A stretch of DNA of 64,000 nucleotides from Planctomycetota bacterium (GCA_014381825.1 JACNKX010000083.1:1-64000), one strand, 5' to 3'. Numbered from the stretch's first letter, positions 19,556-28,513 are shown. Made by a program: numbers and translations. Notes: generated from the letters alone by a model not told the origin.

Positions 19556-21340
19556 TCATTGAAGGATGGGAGTCAGGTAGTATCCGTTGATGGGCTCTCC
19601 GGTATCAGAGGCCCAGGCCCCATCGGGAGCTAACTCGCCACTTGCCTCCAGCGAGAATGAAATGTCGACTTTGGTGCCAAGCTGGAGCACAGGCTTGCCG
19701 TGTTCATCGAGGAGGAAACCCTTGAATGGGAATTTGGCTTCGATCTGATGTCCATCAGAAGACACGACCGCATTGGCGATCCCGCGCACAACTGGGCCTT
19801 TGTCACGAACGAACGTAATCGTGTCGTCGGCGTGATAGACCCACTGTGTGTAGTGATCGTAAGTGCCGGGGAGGACTCGCATGAAACCCGCCGGGTAGGG
19901 TCCGTCGTGCCCCGCGCGGTACTTTTCTAGCGACTGATCGAGAAACGCTTGGGCCAACTCTTTCTGATCGAGCGCTCCGTGATTGAGATAGCAAGCGGTG
20001 TTGAGTTCGCCGTCGTAAAACTCCACTTCCGCGTTCACATCATAGCCGCGTGTTGTCGGATAGTACCCACCTTCGCCGATCCAATAGCCCGTCTTGTCGT
20101 CGTTATCAACATCGATTGTGACAATCACATAGTAGCGTCCTGCCTGTCCGTCGGCGGATCGCTGCGTATTCGCGATCACACCCTTCGATCGCAAGTAGAC
20201 ATAAAGATTGTCGGCATCGTGCGCGACTTTGTACTCGAGCAGATCGACATCGGGATGGTTAACGAGCCGAGGCGTATCGTCGCGTTCGATGTGATCCGTG
20301 TCGTGTGTATCCCCCACGGGATCAGTGTATGATGCGACCGATCGCCAATCTTTCATGTTGCCGTCGATAGTGATCTTGTTAACGGCGTCGTTAACTGTCG
20401 TCACTCCAAGCTGTTCGTCGAACCAGTTTGCAAGAGTCTCGACCTCTTCGTGAATCGTCGGCCAGGGGTGGCCGCCTCGCAACTTGACAATCAATTGGGC
20501 CGAGACATCTTTCTCTTGCAACGCAGCTAACATCGTTCGCGACTGCTGAATCGGAACGAGAGCGTCGGCCGTACCGTGAAACAACAGAAACGGCGGCGTA
20601 TTCTCGGTCACGAGACGCGCGGGTGAAATCGCGACGATACGATCTCGAATTTGGTCATCACTCAGACCTTCGAATCCGTCTCGAAAGGCCAATCGCTTTA
20701 GTATCGCCCCGAAGCCCGGATCGTTTTTGGGGTCAATCTCACGACCTCCATAGTTCAAGAAGTCCGTTGGGGGGAAGAAGACACCTGCGGCCATCACCGA
20801 CGCGCTGTCTTGGGAAGATTCCGGCGTCGAGCGTCCATTCGCAACGGCTACGAGCGAGGCAAGATGTCCACCGGCAGATGCGCCGACAAGGCCCAACTGG
20901 TTAGGGGCGATCTTGTAATCGCTAGCGTGTTGCTTGACCCATTGAATTCCCTGTTCAACATTCGAAACCATTTCGGACACTGTGAATTTAGTGACTGATC
21001 CCGGCCTGATCGCGAACACAGTGTAACCGTGATCGCAAAAGATGTTAAAAATATCGGCCCGCTGGTGATCTCGAAGCTTGCCACGATCCGAATACCACGC
21101 GCCGCTAATGACGTCGACAATCGCGTGCCCATTACGTTTACCCGTCGGCGTGAAAATGTCCATCAACAGGCCCACTCCATGAACCTCGTTGTAGACCACG
21201 TTTGTCTGTTGTCGATGCACACCTTCTGTCTCGATGGCCTGGCTCGTCCTGATTGAGAAAATCGTCGCGAATAGAATCGCTAGACAACTCGCCGCCACTG
21301 CTTGCCGAATAGCCTTGCCGCTGCGATCAACGAAGCACAT
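19556..21340 (-). CDS. Exported alpha/beta-hydrolase fused to a CBM9-like domain
   Basis: 594 residues from the ATG at 21340, with GGAG six bases upstream and a signal peptide following. Residues about 45-300 are an esterase/lipase-type alpha/beta-hydrolase: the nucleophile elbow GASAGGH lies near 153, the oxyanion region near GAWYSD, an Asp in GTADALVPI and a His in RGGHPWP complete a normal triad. Residues about 320-594 read as a CBM9/DOMON-like carbohydrate-binding domain (IDGNMKDW, DADNLYVYLRS). It probably deacylates or cleaves esters on polysaccharides or polyalcohols outside the cytoplasm. It is the third gene in an operon of exported hydrolases, ten bases after the truncated ceramidase-like gene. 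Confidence 0.85.
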   Translation of the reverse strand: MCFVDRSGKAIRQAVAASCLAILFATIFSIRTSQAIETEGVHRQQTNVVYNEVHGVGLLMDIFTPTGKRNGHAIVDVISGAWYSDRGKLRDHQRADIFNIFCDHGYTVFAIRPGSVTKFTVSEMVSNVEQGIQWVKQHASDYKIAPNQLGLVGASAGGHLASLVAVANGRSTPESSQDSASVMAAGVFFPPTDFLNYGGREIDPKNDPGFGAILKRLAFRDGFEGLSDDQIRDRIVAISPARLVTENTPPFLLFHGTADALVPIQQSRTMLAALQEKDVSAQLIVKLRGGHPWPTIHEEVETLANWFDEQLGVTTVNDAVNKITIDGNMKDWRSVASYTDPVGDTHDTDHIERDDTPRLVNHPDVDLLEYKVAHDADNLYVYLRSKGVIANTQRSADGQAGRYYVIVTIDVDNDDKTGYWIGEGGYYPTTRGYDVNAEVEFYDGELNTACYLNHGALDQKELAQAFLDQSLEKYRAGHDGPYPAGFMRVLPGTYDHYTQWVYHADDTITFVRDKGPVVRGIANAVVSSDGHQIEAKFPFKGFLLDEHGKPVLQLGTKVDISFSLEASGELAPDGAWASDTGEPINGYYLTPILQ

Positions 21341-21350
21341 TCGCTTCTCC

Positions 21351-22298
21351 TTATTGTTGCCGATCAGGTTGTGGACTTTCAGCGACAAGGCTCAATGCCT
21401 GTTCGATATAAATCTCACCGGTCATCTCGCCCAACGATGTTCGCGAAACATAATCGTAACGGGGAAAGCTGTTGTAATCGACTTTCGTGAGGATGTAGCC
21501 AAACGCATCATTGGTTAGCCCAAACAGCAGATTGTGTTCCCCTCGCATCTTGCGCTTCAGATAGAATCCGATGTTCGGCAATGCCTCGCCTGGGATCGTC
21601 AGGATCTGGGCGTTCCCGAGATTGACGAGATTGACACGTGTGGTAACGCTGCGGTCGTGGTTGTGTGAATAACGCAACGGCGAATGCAAGACAACGTCCC
21701 ACAATGCGTCCGACTCAACGGGGAAACGCACATCCACGGCTCGACAAAACAACCTTGGATCATGCTGCACCAGCTCGTGACTGACAAGTCGCAATGCTTC
21801 GTCGGCCATCAGGCGTCCGATCCGCAAGCACTCGTCCCACGTTCGATTGTCGTGCCAGTATCCGCGCATCGCGTCTTTCGGGCGATCGAGGTCACGATTG
21901 TCCGCCGTGATCACGCCGCCTTGGGCCCCGTTCATGAAGAGCGCCATCCCGCCAACTTTTTCTTGGACACGATCACACATTGGGCCGACGAGATCCGGGC
22001 TAAGAATACCCGCGTCGGCACCCAACACTTCGGGGTGAGTCGCGTAATTGACGAGTGTTGCAATTGGTTTGCCGGTGGGCGTCACGGCTTGGATCACGCT
22101 CATTCGTCGATCGTAGAGATCAGGAGCATAATAGTTATAGGCAATTCTGCCCCGAGCATCTCCAGTCGCAATGCGAATTGCCGCAAGATGTGAGTTGTCG
22201 ATGGCAGCGTTAACGGCCTCGGCAGCCTTCGTGCAGACCGAATCGATGTAGGCGAGATCGCCCGTGGATTCGTTAGGTCGGCACAACGTTGCGGGCAT
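21351..22298 (-). pseudogene. 5'-truncated neutral/alkaline ceramidase-like gene
   Basis: 315 residues matching the middle and end of the neutral/alkaline non-lysosomal ceramidase N-terminal family: PATLCRPNESTGD, NYATHPEVLG, SPDLVGPM and FMNGAQGG are recognisable. Full-length relatives have about 100-130 more residues at the N-terminus, a signal peptide and a His-rich THTHSG zinc segment; all are absent. The ATG at 22298 directly abuts the TAA of the PqaA-like gene, so translation could still occur by coupling, without a signal peptide. I therefore expect an inactive remnant, though a shortened functional protein is possible. No lost N-terminus is found upstream, where the PqaA frame is intact. 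Confidence 0.65.
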
Positions 22299-23624
22299 TT
22301 ACTCACAACGAATGACGGTGCATAACGAGTACGGAATCCCTCCGGCTTCAAACCGCAATTCACAGTAAAACGCAACGTGTCCATCTTGCGGCTTCGTTAG
22401 CGAACCGACATAGGTCTTGGAACTTGCGTCCAGACTTTGCGAGTTCCACGTTGAGTCACGAAAGTCTCGCGTGTCCGAGTGCGCTACCCACAGATTCGCA
22501 ACCTGCGGCTTCGCCGTTGAGGTAACCGTCAACGAGAAATCGTCACCCGAATTCGCATGCTCCCAATTCAAGGTCGGCAATGGAGTCCTCGTTGCCGCAT
22601 GCTGAAAGAACGCTGCGATCGTCGACAGCGTCAGTTCATGACCACCGTCCAGTCCGTGCCCCGCGTTAGGAATCTGCAACACATTCTTCGATCCCACCAA
22701 GTCATCCCAATACAGGCTCATCGCATCCGCAACCCAATACCGATCGTTCGTTCCATTGACCAATAGCTTGGGCAAATCCAATTGCTTGCGATAGGTGTAC
22801 GGATCCATCATCCGCCGCAAGTGCGTGTCGCGAGGAGACTCGTCACCCTCTTTTATCAGGCCTTTGCTCGTATAGTCGATAATCTGCTCGCTGTACTTGC
22901 CCCACGCATCAAGCTGATGCCTCATCTGCGGACGGAAGTTGAGGACGTCGATTACCATTGGTGCCGTGGCGATAACGCGTTTGTCAGCCACTGCGGTTAA
23001 CCAGCTAGTCCAGCCTCGCTTCGACGCCCCTGTGATGACGAAACCCTCGACCGGTGTCTTCCACTCCGCTTCGGCTAACTCTTCAACGGCGTCCATCGCC
23101 TTGACCGCGCTCTTTACCATCGGGAACAAGAGCGGCCAATTCTCATCGCCAGTTTCGAGATACTTTAGCCACGTATCGGTAATCAAGTCATCTTCCTTGC
23201 GCCCTTCAAACAGCGGTTGATTTGGCACTTGATGAATCGTTGCCACTCGCGCACCGCATAGTTGTGCCAATGCGATCGCGCGTTGCAAATCCCGCAGGCC
23301 AGGACGATTCCCGTTGCTACCACCGGTAACGAATAACAGCACATGATTGGGATGCCGCAATTGTTTCGGCTCACAAACGATCAAAGCGTGTTTCCAGACG
23401 ATGCCCTGCCACTGCTGCGAGGTCAGGTCCAAGTCGTAGATCGTTCCTTGCTCGAGTTCTTGTCGACCATTTAGCTTCCATTTGAATACCTTATCTTCGC
23501 GCTGCACATAGTTGAATAACGCCTTAGGCACAGCGAGTTCAGGTTCTTCTGAAAACACAAGTGCATTGGAGAATCCGCAGAAGTAGGCACCAGCGCAAAG
23601 CAAACCGAGTGTTCGTAGAATCAT
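22299..23624 (-). CDS. PhoPQ-activated pathogenicity-related protein (PqaA-like), exported
   Basis: 441 residues with a signal peptide at the N-terminus (MILRTLGLLCAGAYFCG) and GAGGA seven bases before the ATG. It belongs to the PqaA family of alpha/beta-hydrolase-fold proteins: VTGGSNG, the nucleophile motif ITGASKRGW near residue 195, NGTNDRYW and NAGHGLDGG. The family was first seen in Salmonella as PhoP-regulated; the enzymatic substrate is not settled, and in planctomycetes these genes are common with no link to virulence. It is the first gene in an operon with the truncated ceramidase-like gene and the esterase-CBM9 gene, suggesting extracellular substrate breakdown. It diverges from the PycTM-like gene. 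Confidence 0.88.
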   Translation of the reverse strand: MILRTLGLLCAGAYFCGFSNALVFSEEPELAVPKALFNYVQREDKVFKWKLNGRQELEQGTIYDLDLTSQQWQGIVWKHALIVCEPKQLRHPNHVLLFVTGGSNGNRPGLRDLQRAIALAQLCGARVATIHQVPNQPLFEGRKEDDLITDTWLKYLETGDENWPLLFPMVKSAVKAMDAVEELAEAEWKTPVEGFVITGASKRGWTSWLTAVADKRVIATAPMVIDVLNFRPQMRHQLDAWGKYSEQIIDYTSKGLIKEGDESPRDTHLRRMMDPYTYRKQLDLPKLLVNGTNDRYWVADAMSLYWDDLVGSKNVLQIPNAGHGLDGGHELTLSTIAAFFQHAATRTPLPTLNWEHANSGDDFSLTVTSTAKPQVANLWVAHSDTRDFRDSTWNSQSLDASSKTYVGSLTKPQDGHVAFYCELRFEAGGIPYSLCTVIRCE

Positions 23625-23785
23625 TGCGTCTTCCTCGCGAAATGTTAGCCAAACGCCAGCATCGTATCAGGTCGAGGACCAGTGAGCGAACTGGAGGGAG
23701 TTTGAAGACACGCTGCTGCAATCGCTTCAGTGCCGATATATAATCCGCGCTCCAACTTAGACAGATTTGCCTTAAAGGAACTCTG

Positions 23786-24424
23786 ATGACTGAACCTAGG
23801 AGCGAGCCGACTGACGCAGGGAAGCCAGTCGCAGAGCAAACTGATTCCACCGCCGTTCAAACAAGTCCGCTCGACCAGACGCCCGCGCAGATTGAGGACA
23901 CGGAGAACTACATCGAAGCGTATCATGCCGTTGCGGAATGGATCCGGTTCGCTGATGCCAAAGCCGGTGTTGTGCTTACTGTTGGCGGAGCGTTGGCGGG
24001 CCTGCTGATTCCCAGTATCGCGCCGATCCTCCGCGAAGATCCAGGGAATCATCTCGTCGAGATGTGGCAGCCCACGGTGTTAACACTCTTCGCTCTGTTC
24101 ATTTTGTTCCTCTTGTTGTCGGGCGTTGTCGCGTTCCTTTGTATCACGCCGTTTCGACATCGCGGGCGACATCCGGCGCTTGACGATTGCAAACATTTCC
24201 ACCCTGCCGCGATCGCACATGCGTACGGGATCAATGAAGTGCAGAGGTTCATTCAAGATTGCGACGACGGTGGCACGAGCGGCTTTCGTGAAGAAGTTGT
24301 TGCCGCCTTGCTGTTCGATTCGCATATATCCAACGTCAAGTACCGGCGCGTCACTCGATCAATTCAGTTATTCGCAGTAAGTGCCTTCTTCGCGTTTCTG
24401 TACTTATTGGCGATTCAGTTGTAA
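23786..24424 (+). CDS. PycTM-like (DUF5706) three-helix membrane protein
   Basis: 212 residues; start supported by AGGA seven bases upstream. A hydrophilic N-terminus of about 55 residues leads to EWIRFADAKAGVVLTVGGAL, which matches the start of the Pycsar effector TM family (Pfam PycTM, formerly DUF5706). Hydrophobic helices lie about 62-82, 92-118 and 193-210. The approximately 75-residue region between the second and third helices ends in NVKYRRVTRSI, also family-like. In Pycsar defence the TM effector damages the inner membrane on binding cCMP/cUMP made by a PycC cyclase. No cyclase gene is in the window, so this is either an orphan effector, or a family member with another job. Confidence 0.6.
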   Translation: MTEPRSEPTDAGKPVAEQTDSTAVQTSPLDQTPAQIEDTENYIEAYHAVAEWIRFADAKAGVVLTVGGALAGLLIPSIAPILREDPGNHLVEMWQPTVLTLFALFILFLLLSGVVAFLCITPFRHRGRHPALDDCKHFHPAAIAHAYGINEVQRFIQDCDDGGTSGFREEVVAALLFDSHISNVKYRRVTRSIQLFAVSAFFAFLYLLAIQL

Positions 24425-24445
24425 CGGCGAGATGAGACGCAGCAC

Positions 24446-25399
24446 TTAGGCCAGTCGGCGGGAACCCGGCAGTTCGTTCGTAAACCCTGGAACGTAAGCG
24501 TTGTAGCATGGTCGGATGCTAACACGACGTCCAAACCTATCAGCCGCCAACAGCTCAGAAACTATTTTGGGGCCGATTCTGAAGGCTGTCACGAATCGAG
24601 TCCCGCCCTGTTTCGGATCACTCACTGAGTAGAGGAGCAGCGAGGAGGAACTGCGCTGCGTTCTCGTCCTCGGTAGAAATTTGACCAGATCTGTGAACAA
24701 TGACACGCGACGTTTACCGCCAGTCGACGCGGTACTAGTCGACATGGAACTAGTCGACATGGAACTAGTCGACATGGAACTAGTCGACACAGTGCAATTC
24801 TCGACGATTCTTGCGATATGAAGGGATTCGTAGGCGTAGGTCCGTAGGCATGGCGCCACTTCAGAAGCGGCCGAGTTCAGTTGTCGAAGTCGCGATTCTG
24901 AATCGCGAAAAACAAGGCGGCCCAAGAAATAGGTAAGGTTCTGAAGTAGCGTGCCGGCGTTGGGCTCGGCTCCCAGCGTATGTCTCGGTAGTTTGAAGCC
25001 ATTCTCGATTGTGGCTTTCATCCAACGATCACGCTTGAGACCGTAGGGCGTTTCTAGCGTACTGAGGAGGTAGCCGTACGTATGCATGAGTCCAGCGTGG
25101 TAAGCACGACCAAAGCGAATTTGTCTTTTGCATAGCGAACCGATCGCGGTGAGAATCTTCGGATCCACGATGGTCGCTCGTACGTTTTCATCAAAGTTCA
25201 GGCTGAGGCCCCAGTAGTCAAGCAACGAGGAGTCTGCATCTTCCTCGATTTGTTCTGACAGGAATGGGGCCTGGGCTCGAAACGCATCTTTGGTGATGCG
25301 TTTTGAGGCCGCGTTCGCGACGATCTCGCGCGAAATGCAGTCCAGCTGTTCGGAGGTGACCACTACTGCAACCGTGAGTAAGACTGAGAGCTGATCCAC
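24446..25399 (-). CDS. Hypothetical protein with STSSM tandem repeats
   Basis: 317 residues, start assigned at a GTG at 25399 with no clear Shine-Dalgarno. I do not recognise the family. The N-terminus is weakly hydrophobic (LSVLLTVAVVVTS). Residues about 205-222 are a low-complexity Ser/Thr/Met stretch made by a 15-bp tandem repeat. The C-terminal part SSSLLLYSVSDPKQGG and the basic ending look like a real protein. It is convergent with the PycTM-like gene, 21 bases away. Codon usage is similar to neighbours, and the repeat keeps the frame. Function unknown. Confidence 0.5.
   Translation of the reverse strand: MDQLSVLLTVAVVVTSEQLDCISREIVANAASKRITKDAFRAQAPFLSEQIEEDADSSLLDYWGLSLNFDENVRATIVDPKILTAIGSLCKRQIRFGRAYHAGLMHTYGYLLSTLETPYGLKRDRWMKATIENGFKLPRHTLGAEPNAGTLLQNLTYFLGRLVFRDSESRLRQLNSAASEVAPCLRTYAYESLHIARIVENCTVSTSSMSTSSMSTSSMSTSTASTGGKRRVSLFTDLVKFLPRTRTQRSSSSLLLYSVSDPKQGGTRFVTAFRIGPKIVSELLAADRFGRRVSIRPCYNAYVPGFTNELPGSRRLA
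24734..24790. repeat. 15-bp tandem repeat inside a coding region
   Basis: Three complete copies of ACTAGTCGACATGGA followed by a partial fourth, each containing overlapping ACTAGT and GTCGAC palindromes. Because 15 is a multiple of three, changes in copy number keep the frame and add or remove Ser-Thr-Ser-Ser-Met units in the minus-strand protein. Confidence 0.9.
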
Positions 25400-25521
25400 A
25401 ATCTACACAGATTATTCACTGGCTACGGCCGCGGCTAGGCCGCTTGCCCAACGGTGCGTGCCAGTTGCGACCTATTCGGTTATGCTAGGCAACACAAATC
25501 AGTTACATGTTGGAGTCACTA

Positions 25522-26370
25522 ATGCCTTGCCAATTAACTCGCCGCCAAGCACTTGCGGTCGCTGCCACGGCAGGCGCCACTTCGGCCTTCCCACCACGAC
25601 AGGCCTGTGCCGGTCAATTCACGGGAAAAATCAAAAAGGCCGTCAAGTACCACATGGTGACCGACGACCTGTCGATTCGTGATAAGTTCAAAATACTGAA
25701 GGATCTAGGCTTTGATGGCGTCGAACCGCGGACTCGGGATAAGTTTGATCGCGCGGAGATGCTGAAGGCCAGTGAAGCGGTTGGCCTGCCGATTCATGGT
25801 GTCATCAACAGCTCGGCTCCAGATATCAAATCGGCGATTGAACTGGCTAAGTACTTTGGCGGTACGTCCGTCTTGGTCGTCGTCCCGACCGATGCGAAGG
25901 GCTCATACCTGGCGAATTACAAAGTACGGCAAGACATCATCCGTCGAGCGATCCCCGACGCCGAGAAACATGGCATCAAGATATTGATCGAGAACGTCTG
26001 GGCGTCGTTCCTAAACGAGCCGTTGAGCATGGCTCGGTTTGTTGACGAGTTGGACAGCCCAATGGTTGGTGTTTACTTCGACATTGGCAACAACATCCGC
26101 TGGGGCTATGCCGGGCATTGGATCGAAGTACTTGGGAAGCGAATTGGGAAGCTCGACGTCAAAGAATACGACCGCAAGCTGCAAAACAATGAGGGATTGC
26201 GGGCCGGCTTCAACACGGAAATCGGCGAAGGAAGCGTAGATTGGAAGCGGGTTCGTGAAGAGTTGAAGAAGATCGACTATTCGGGCTGGGCAACCGCGGA
26301 AGTCAAAGGCGGCGGACGCGAGAGACTAGCGGATATCGCCTCGCGCATGAATAATGTGTTGGATCTTTAA
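25522..26370 (+). CDS. Tat-exported TIM-barrel sugar-phosphate isomerase/epimerase-type protein
   Basis: 282 residues from the ATG at 25522 (GGAG six bases upstream; a further ATG at 25507 is less well placed). The N-terminus carries a Tat signal (TRRQALAVAATAGATSA), so it should fold in the cytoplasm and be exported. The body is a xylose-isomerase-like TIM barrel: LGFDGVEPR, ILIENVWASF, GVYFDIGNN and KLDVKEYD carry the expected acidic metal ligands, and EIGEGSVDW ends the barrel. Family members isomerise sugars, inosose or hydroxypyruvate; the substrate cannot be read from sequence. It is the first of four + strand enzymes ahead of the tricarboxylate transporter. Confidence 0.88.
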   Translation: MPCQLTRRQALAVAATAGATSAFPPRQACAGQFTGKIKKAVKYHMVTDDLSIRDKFKILKDLGFDGVEPRTRDKFDRAEMLKASEAVGLPIHGVINSSAPDIKSAIELAKYFGGTSVLVVVPTDAKGSYLANYKVRQDIIRRAIPDAEKHGIKILIENVWASFLNEPLSMARFVDELDSPMVGVYFDIGNNIRWGYAGHWIEVLGKRIGKLDVKEYDRKLQNNEGLRAGFNTEIGEGSVDWKRVREELKKIDYSGWATAEVKGGGRERLADIASRMNNVLDL

Positions 26371-26396
26371 ACATCAAGACAGAGGAGATCGTCACG

Positions 26397-27146
26397 ATGA
26401 CCGATATCACACGTCGTTCTTTTAACAGCGGAGCGGTTGGCTCGCTACTCACGCTTTCCTTGCTGGAAACGCTCTTCGATACCGATGCGTTCGCCGCTGA
26501 AGTGAAGCCGATTACAGCCAAGTGGCTCGGTGATTTGCACCAGATCGGGTTGGATGTAAAGGGAGAGAAGCTGACGCAAGTTGCCTGGCAACAAAAAGTT
26601 GAAGAGCTGTACAAGCAAGTGGATTTGCCTGAACTATTGAAGTTCATTGACTTCGAGAAGCTGACGGCGAATCTGAAGTTCCGTGATCGCGGCGAGCGAA
26701 GCCTTCGGCCAAAGTTCCCTGAAGTCGAAGGACTCCCCACCAGCTTGGTCTTCGGACATCAAGTTTTCGCCCTCCAAAAAGGACGATCTGTCGTCCCGCA
26801 TGGCCATGATAATATGGCGACCGCATTCTTGGTCTTGCAAGGCGATTTTCACGGTCGACACTACGACCGCTTGGAAGATGAGAAGGATCATATCATCGTC
26901 AAGCCAACGATCGACGGCGAGTTCAGCGTCGGCGAGTGTTCGTCCATCTCGGATCACAAGGACAACGTACATTGGTTTAAGGCGACGAGCGATCTGGGAT
27001 TCATCTTCAACATTCATGTGCTGAACGTTGTTGCCGGGAAACCCAGCGGTCGCGTCTATATGGATCCGAACGGTGAAGCGATCTCCGGCGGACGGATTCG
27101 AGCGAGAAGGATTAAGTCGGCGGAGGCGTATAAGCTGTACGGCTAG
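26397..27146 (+). CDS. Tat-exported cupin-like protein of unknown function
   Basis: 249 residues; GAGGAG nine bases before the ATG. The N-terminus has a twin-arginine signal (DITRRSFNSGAVGSLLTLS). A segment VPHGHDNMATAFLVLQG then ISDHKDNVHWF has the spaced His residues of a cupin metal site. Nothing more specific is visible. It follows the TIM-barrel gene by 26 bases, so both are likely in one transcript, and both are Tat substrates, which fits with proteins that load a cofactor or metal before export. Confidence 0.7.
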   Translation: MTDITRRSFNSGAVGSLLTLSLLETLFDTDAFAAEVKPITAKWLGDLHQIGLDVKGEKLTQVAWQQKVEELYKQVDLPELLKFIDFEKLTANLKFRDRGERSLRPKFPEVEGLPTSLVFGHQVFALQKGRSVVPHGHDNMATAFLVLQGDFHGRHYDRLEDEKDHIIVKPTIDGEFSVGECSSISDHKDNVHWFKATSDLGFIFNIHVLNVVAGKPSGRVYMDPNGEAISGGRIRARRIKSAEAYKLYG

Positions 27147-27162
27147 TTCGTGGAGCGTAGAA

Positions 27163-27243
27163 GTAGGGTGTGGCGTTAGCCGCACCAGATCAGAGACGGC
27201 TGCAGTGATGGTGCGGCTAATGCCACGCCCTACGAACGACTGA
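27163..27243. repeat. 25-bp imperfect inverted repeat (possible MITE-like element)
   Basis: Arms at 27163-27187 and 27219-27243 pair at 23 of 25 positions, with G-U compatible mismatches, around a 31-base loop. The arm begins GTAGGGTGTGGCGTTAGCC. It lies between the cupin-like and VOC genes. It might be a terminator, but its length and arms suggest a dispersed repeat. No second copy is visible in this window. Confidence 0.6.
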
Positions 27244-27257
27244 TCAAGGAAGAGCCG

Positions 27258-27641
27258 ATGAGAACGACACAGTTAAATCATGTTGCGTTGCACGTTGCCG
27301 ATGTCGAAAAGAGCTGTGAGTTCTACGGCGACGTCCTCCAGTTAGAACCGATGCCCCGCCCTGCATTCAATTTCCCGGGGGCTTGGTTTCTTCTGGGAAA
27401 GGATCAAGAACTGCATCTGATCGGCGAGCGCAACGGACCTGTGGTGGGTGCCGCGACACGTGGAGATCATTGGGCCTTGATGATTGATGACATGGACGAG
27501 TGGGAAGCGTACTTCCAAAGTCGGGGCATCGAGTATACCCCGCGCCGGACGCGTCCCGACGGAGCGTTCCAGATCTACGTCTTCGATCCCGACGGACACT
27601 GTTTGGAGTTGTGTACCCCGCCGCCGGTCGCCACATCCTGA
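27258..27641 (+). CDS. VOC/glyoxalase-family protein
   Basis: 127 residues, the normal length for a one-domain vicinal-oxygen-chelate protein, with AAGGAAG ahead of the ATG. It begins LNHVALHVADVEKSCEFYGDVL, typical of the first beta-alpha-beta-beta-beta module, and ends with FDPDGHCLELC, which carries the metal-ligand Glu. Members include glyoxalase I, fosfomycin resistance proteins and dioxygenases; no specific activity can be assigned. It sits between the cupin-like gene and an SDR, 26 bases upstream of the latter, in the likely catabolic operon. Confidence 0.88.
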   Translation: MRTTQLNHVALHVADVEKSCEFYGDVLQLEPMPRPAFNFPGAWFLLGKDQELHLIGERNGPVVGAATRGDHWALMIDDMDEWEAYFQSRGIEYTPRRTRPDGAFQIYVFDPDGHCLELCTPPPVATS

Positions 27642-27667
27642 TCGCAACTAACTTTGGGGAGCTATCC

Positions 27668-28471
27668 GTGGATCTAGCCTTGGCATATCAGACAGCCGTC
27701 GTCATTGGTGGAGCAAAGGGTATCGGACGGGCTATTGCCGAAACATTCGCCGAAGAGCGCGCGAATGTCGTACTCGCGGACGTTGATCCCGCGGTGAACC
27801 AAGCGGCGGCGGAACTCACCGCCAAGCATGATGCGAAGGTCTCGGCGATCGAGGTGGATGTCACGGACTATGTTGCCATTCAGAAACTCGCCGCGCATGT
27901 CGTGGTGGAACATGGTGGGTGCAATCATCTTGTCTACGCGGCGGGCGTGGGTTCAGGCAAGTTCGGCTTTCCGTTTTGGAATTTGGAGCCGAGTGATTGG
28001 GACTTCGTCTTGCGAGTTAATTTAGTCGGCGCCGTCAACGCGGCTCATGCCTTTAAGACTCAGATGATCGCACAGCACGACGGAACCATGCTGTTTCTTT
28101 CGTCGGTCGCCGGTCAGGTCGGCTCGCAAACAGATCCGCCCTACAGTGCGGCGAAGGCAGCACTGATCAATTTCGTGCAGTGCGCTGCGAAGGATTTGGC
28201 CGGATACGATATCCGCGTCAACACAATTTGCCCGGGAATGATTAAGACGTCGGTCAATCGCTCGGTTTGGCAAGCCTGGTTCAATCAACAACCAGAAGAC
28301 GCGAGAACGTCGTATGAAGAATGGGCGGACGAAAAGGTAAATCGCGTCGTACCCTTGGGCCGCTGGCAAGAATGCGAAGACGTCGCAAACCTCGCCGTAT
28401 TCCTAGCGTCGTATCGAGCCAACAACATCACCGGCCAGACACTGAACGTCGATGGTGGGCAAGTCATGTAG
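27668..28471 (+). CDS. SDR-family oxidoreductase
   Basis: 267 residues, starting at a GTG at 27668 because GGGGAG lies six bases upstream and the nucleotide-binding motif follows at the right distance; the frame is open to 27500 but overlaps the VOC gene. The Rossmann motif is IGGAKGIGRAIAE, followed by YAAGVG in place of NNAG, SSVAGQ with the catalytic Ser, and YSAAKAAL with Tyr and Lys. It oxidises or reduces a hydroxyl substrate with NAD(P). It is the last gene before a strong hairpin and ends the enzyme run beside the transporter. Confidence 0.92.
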   Translation: MDLALAYQTAVVIGGAKGIGRAIAETFAEERANVVLADVDPAVNQAAAELTAKHDAKVSAIEVDVTDYVAIQKLAAHVVVEHGGCNHLVYAAGVGSGKFGFPFWNLEPSDWDFVLRVNLVGAVNAAHAFKTQMIAQHDGTMLFLSSVAGQVGSQTDPPYSAAKAALINFVQCAAKDLAGYDIRVNTICPGMIKTSVNRSVWQAWFNQQPEDARTSYEEWADEKVNRVVPLGRWQECEDVANLAVFLASYRANNITGQTLNVDGGQVM

Positions 28472-28473
28472 TA

Positions 28474-28506
28474 ATGTATCCGAAGTCTTGGCGACTTCGG
28501 ATACAT
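28474..28506. terminator. Strong 14-bp hairpin after the SDR, likely bidirectional
   Basis: ATGTATCCGAAGTC, loop TTGGC, and the exact complement GACTTCGGATACAT. The perfect stem lies just after the SDR stop and just after the stop of the small minus-strand gene at 28514, so it can end both transcripts. There is no long U-run. Confidence 0.5.
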
Positions 28507-28513
28507 GAATCGA

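Noticed and set aside
24734-24790. The 15-bp repeat as a cloning artefact, as it carries SpeI- and SalI-like palindromes
   Set aside because: It is in frame in a longer ORF and the flanking sequence has no vector-like features, although this cannot be fully excluded.
27500-27667. Longer N-terminus for the second SDR
   Set aside because: Overlaps the VOC gene, and the GTG at 27668 has a strong GGGGAG at good spacing and precedes the Rossmann motif directly.
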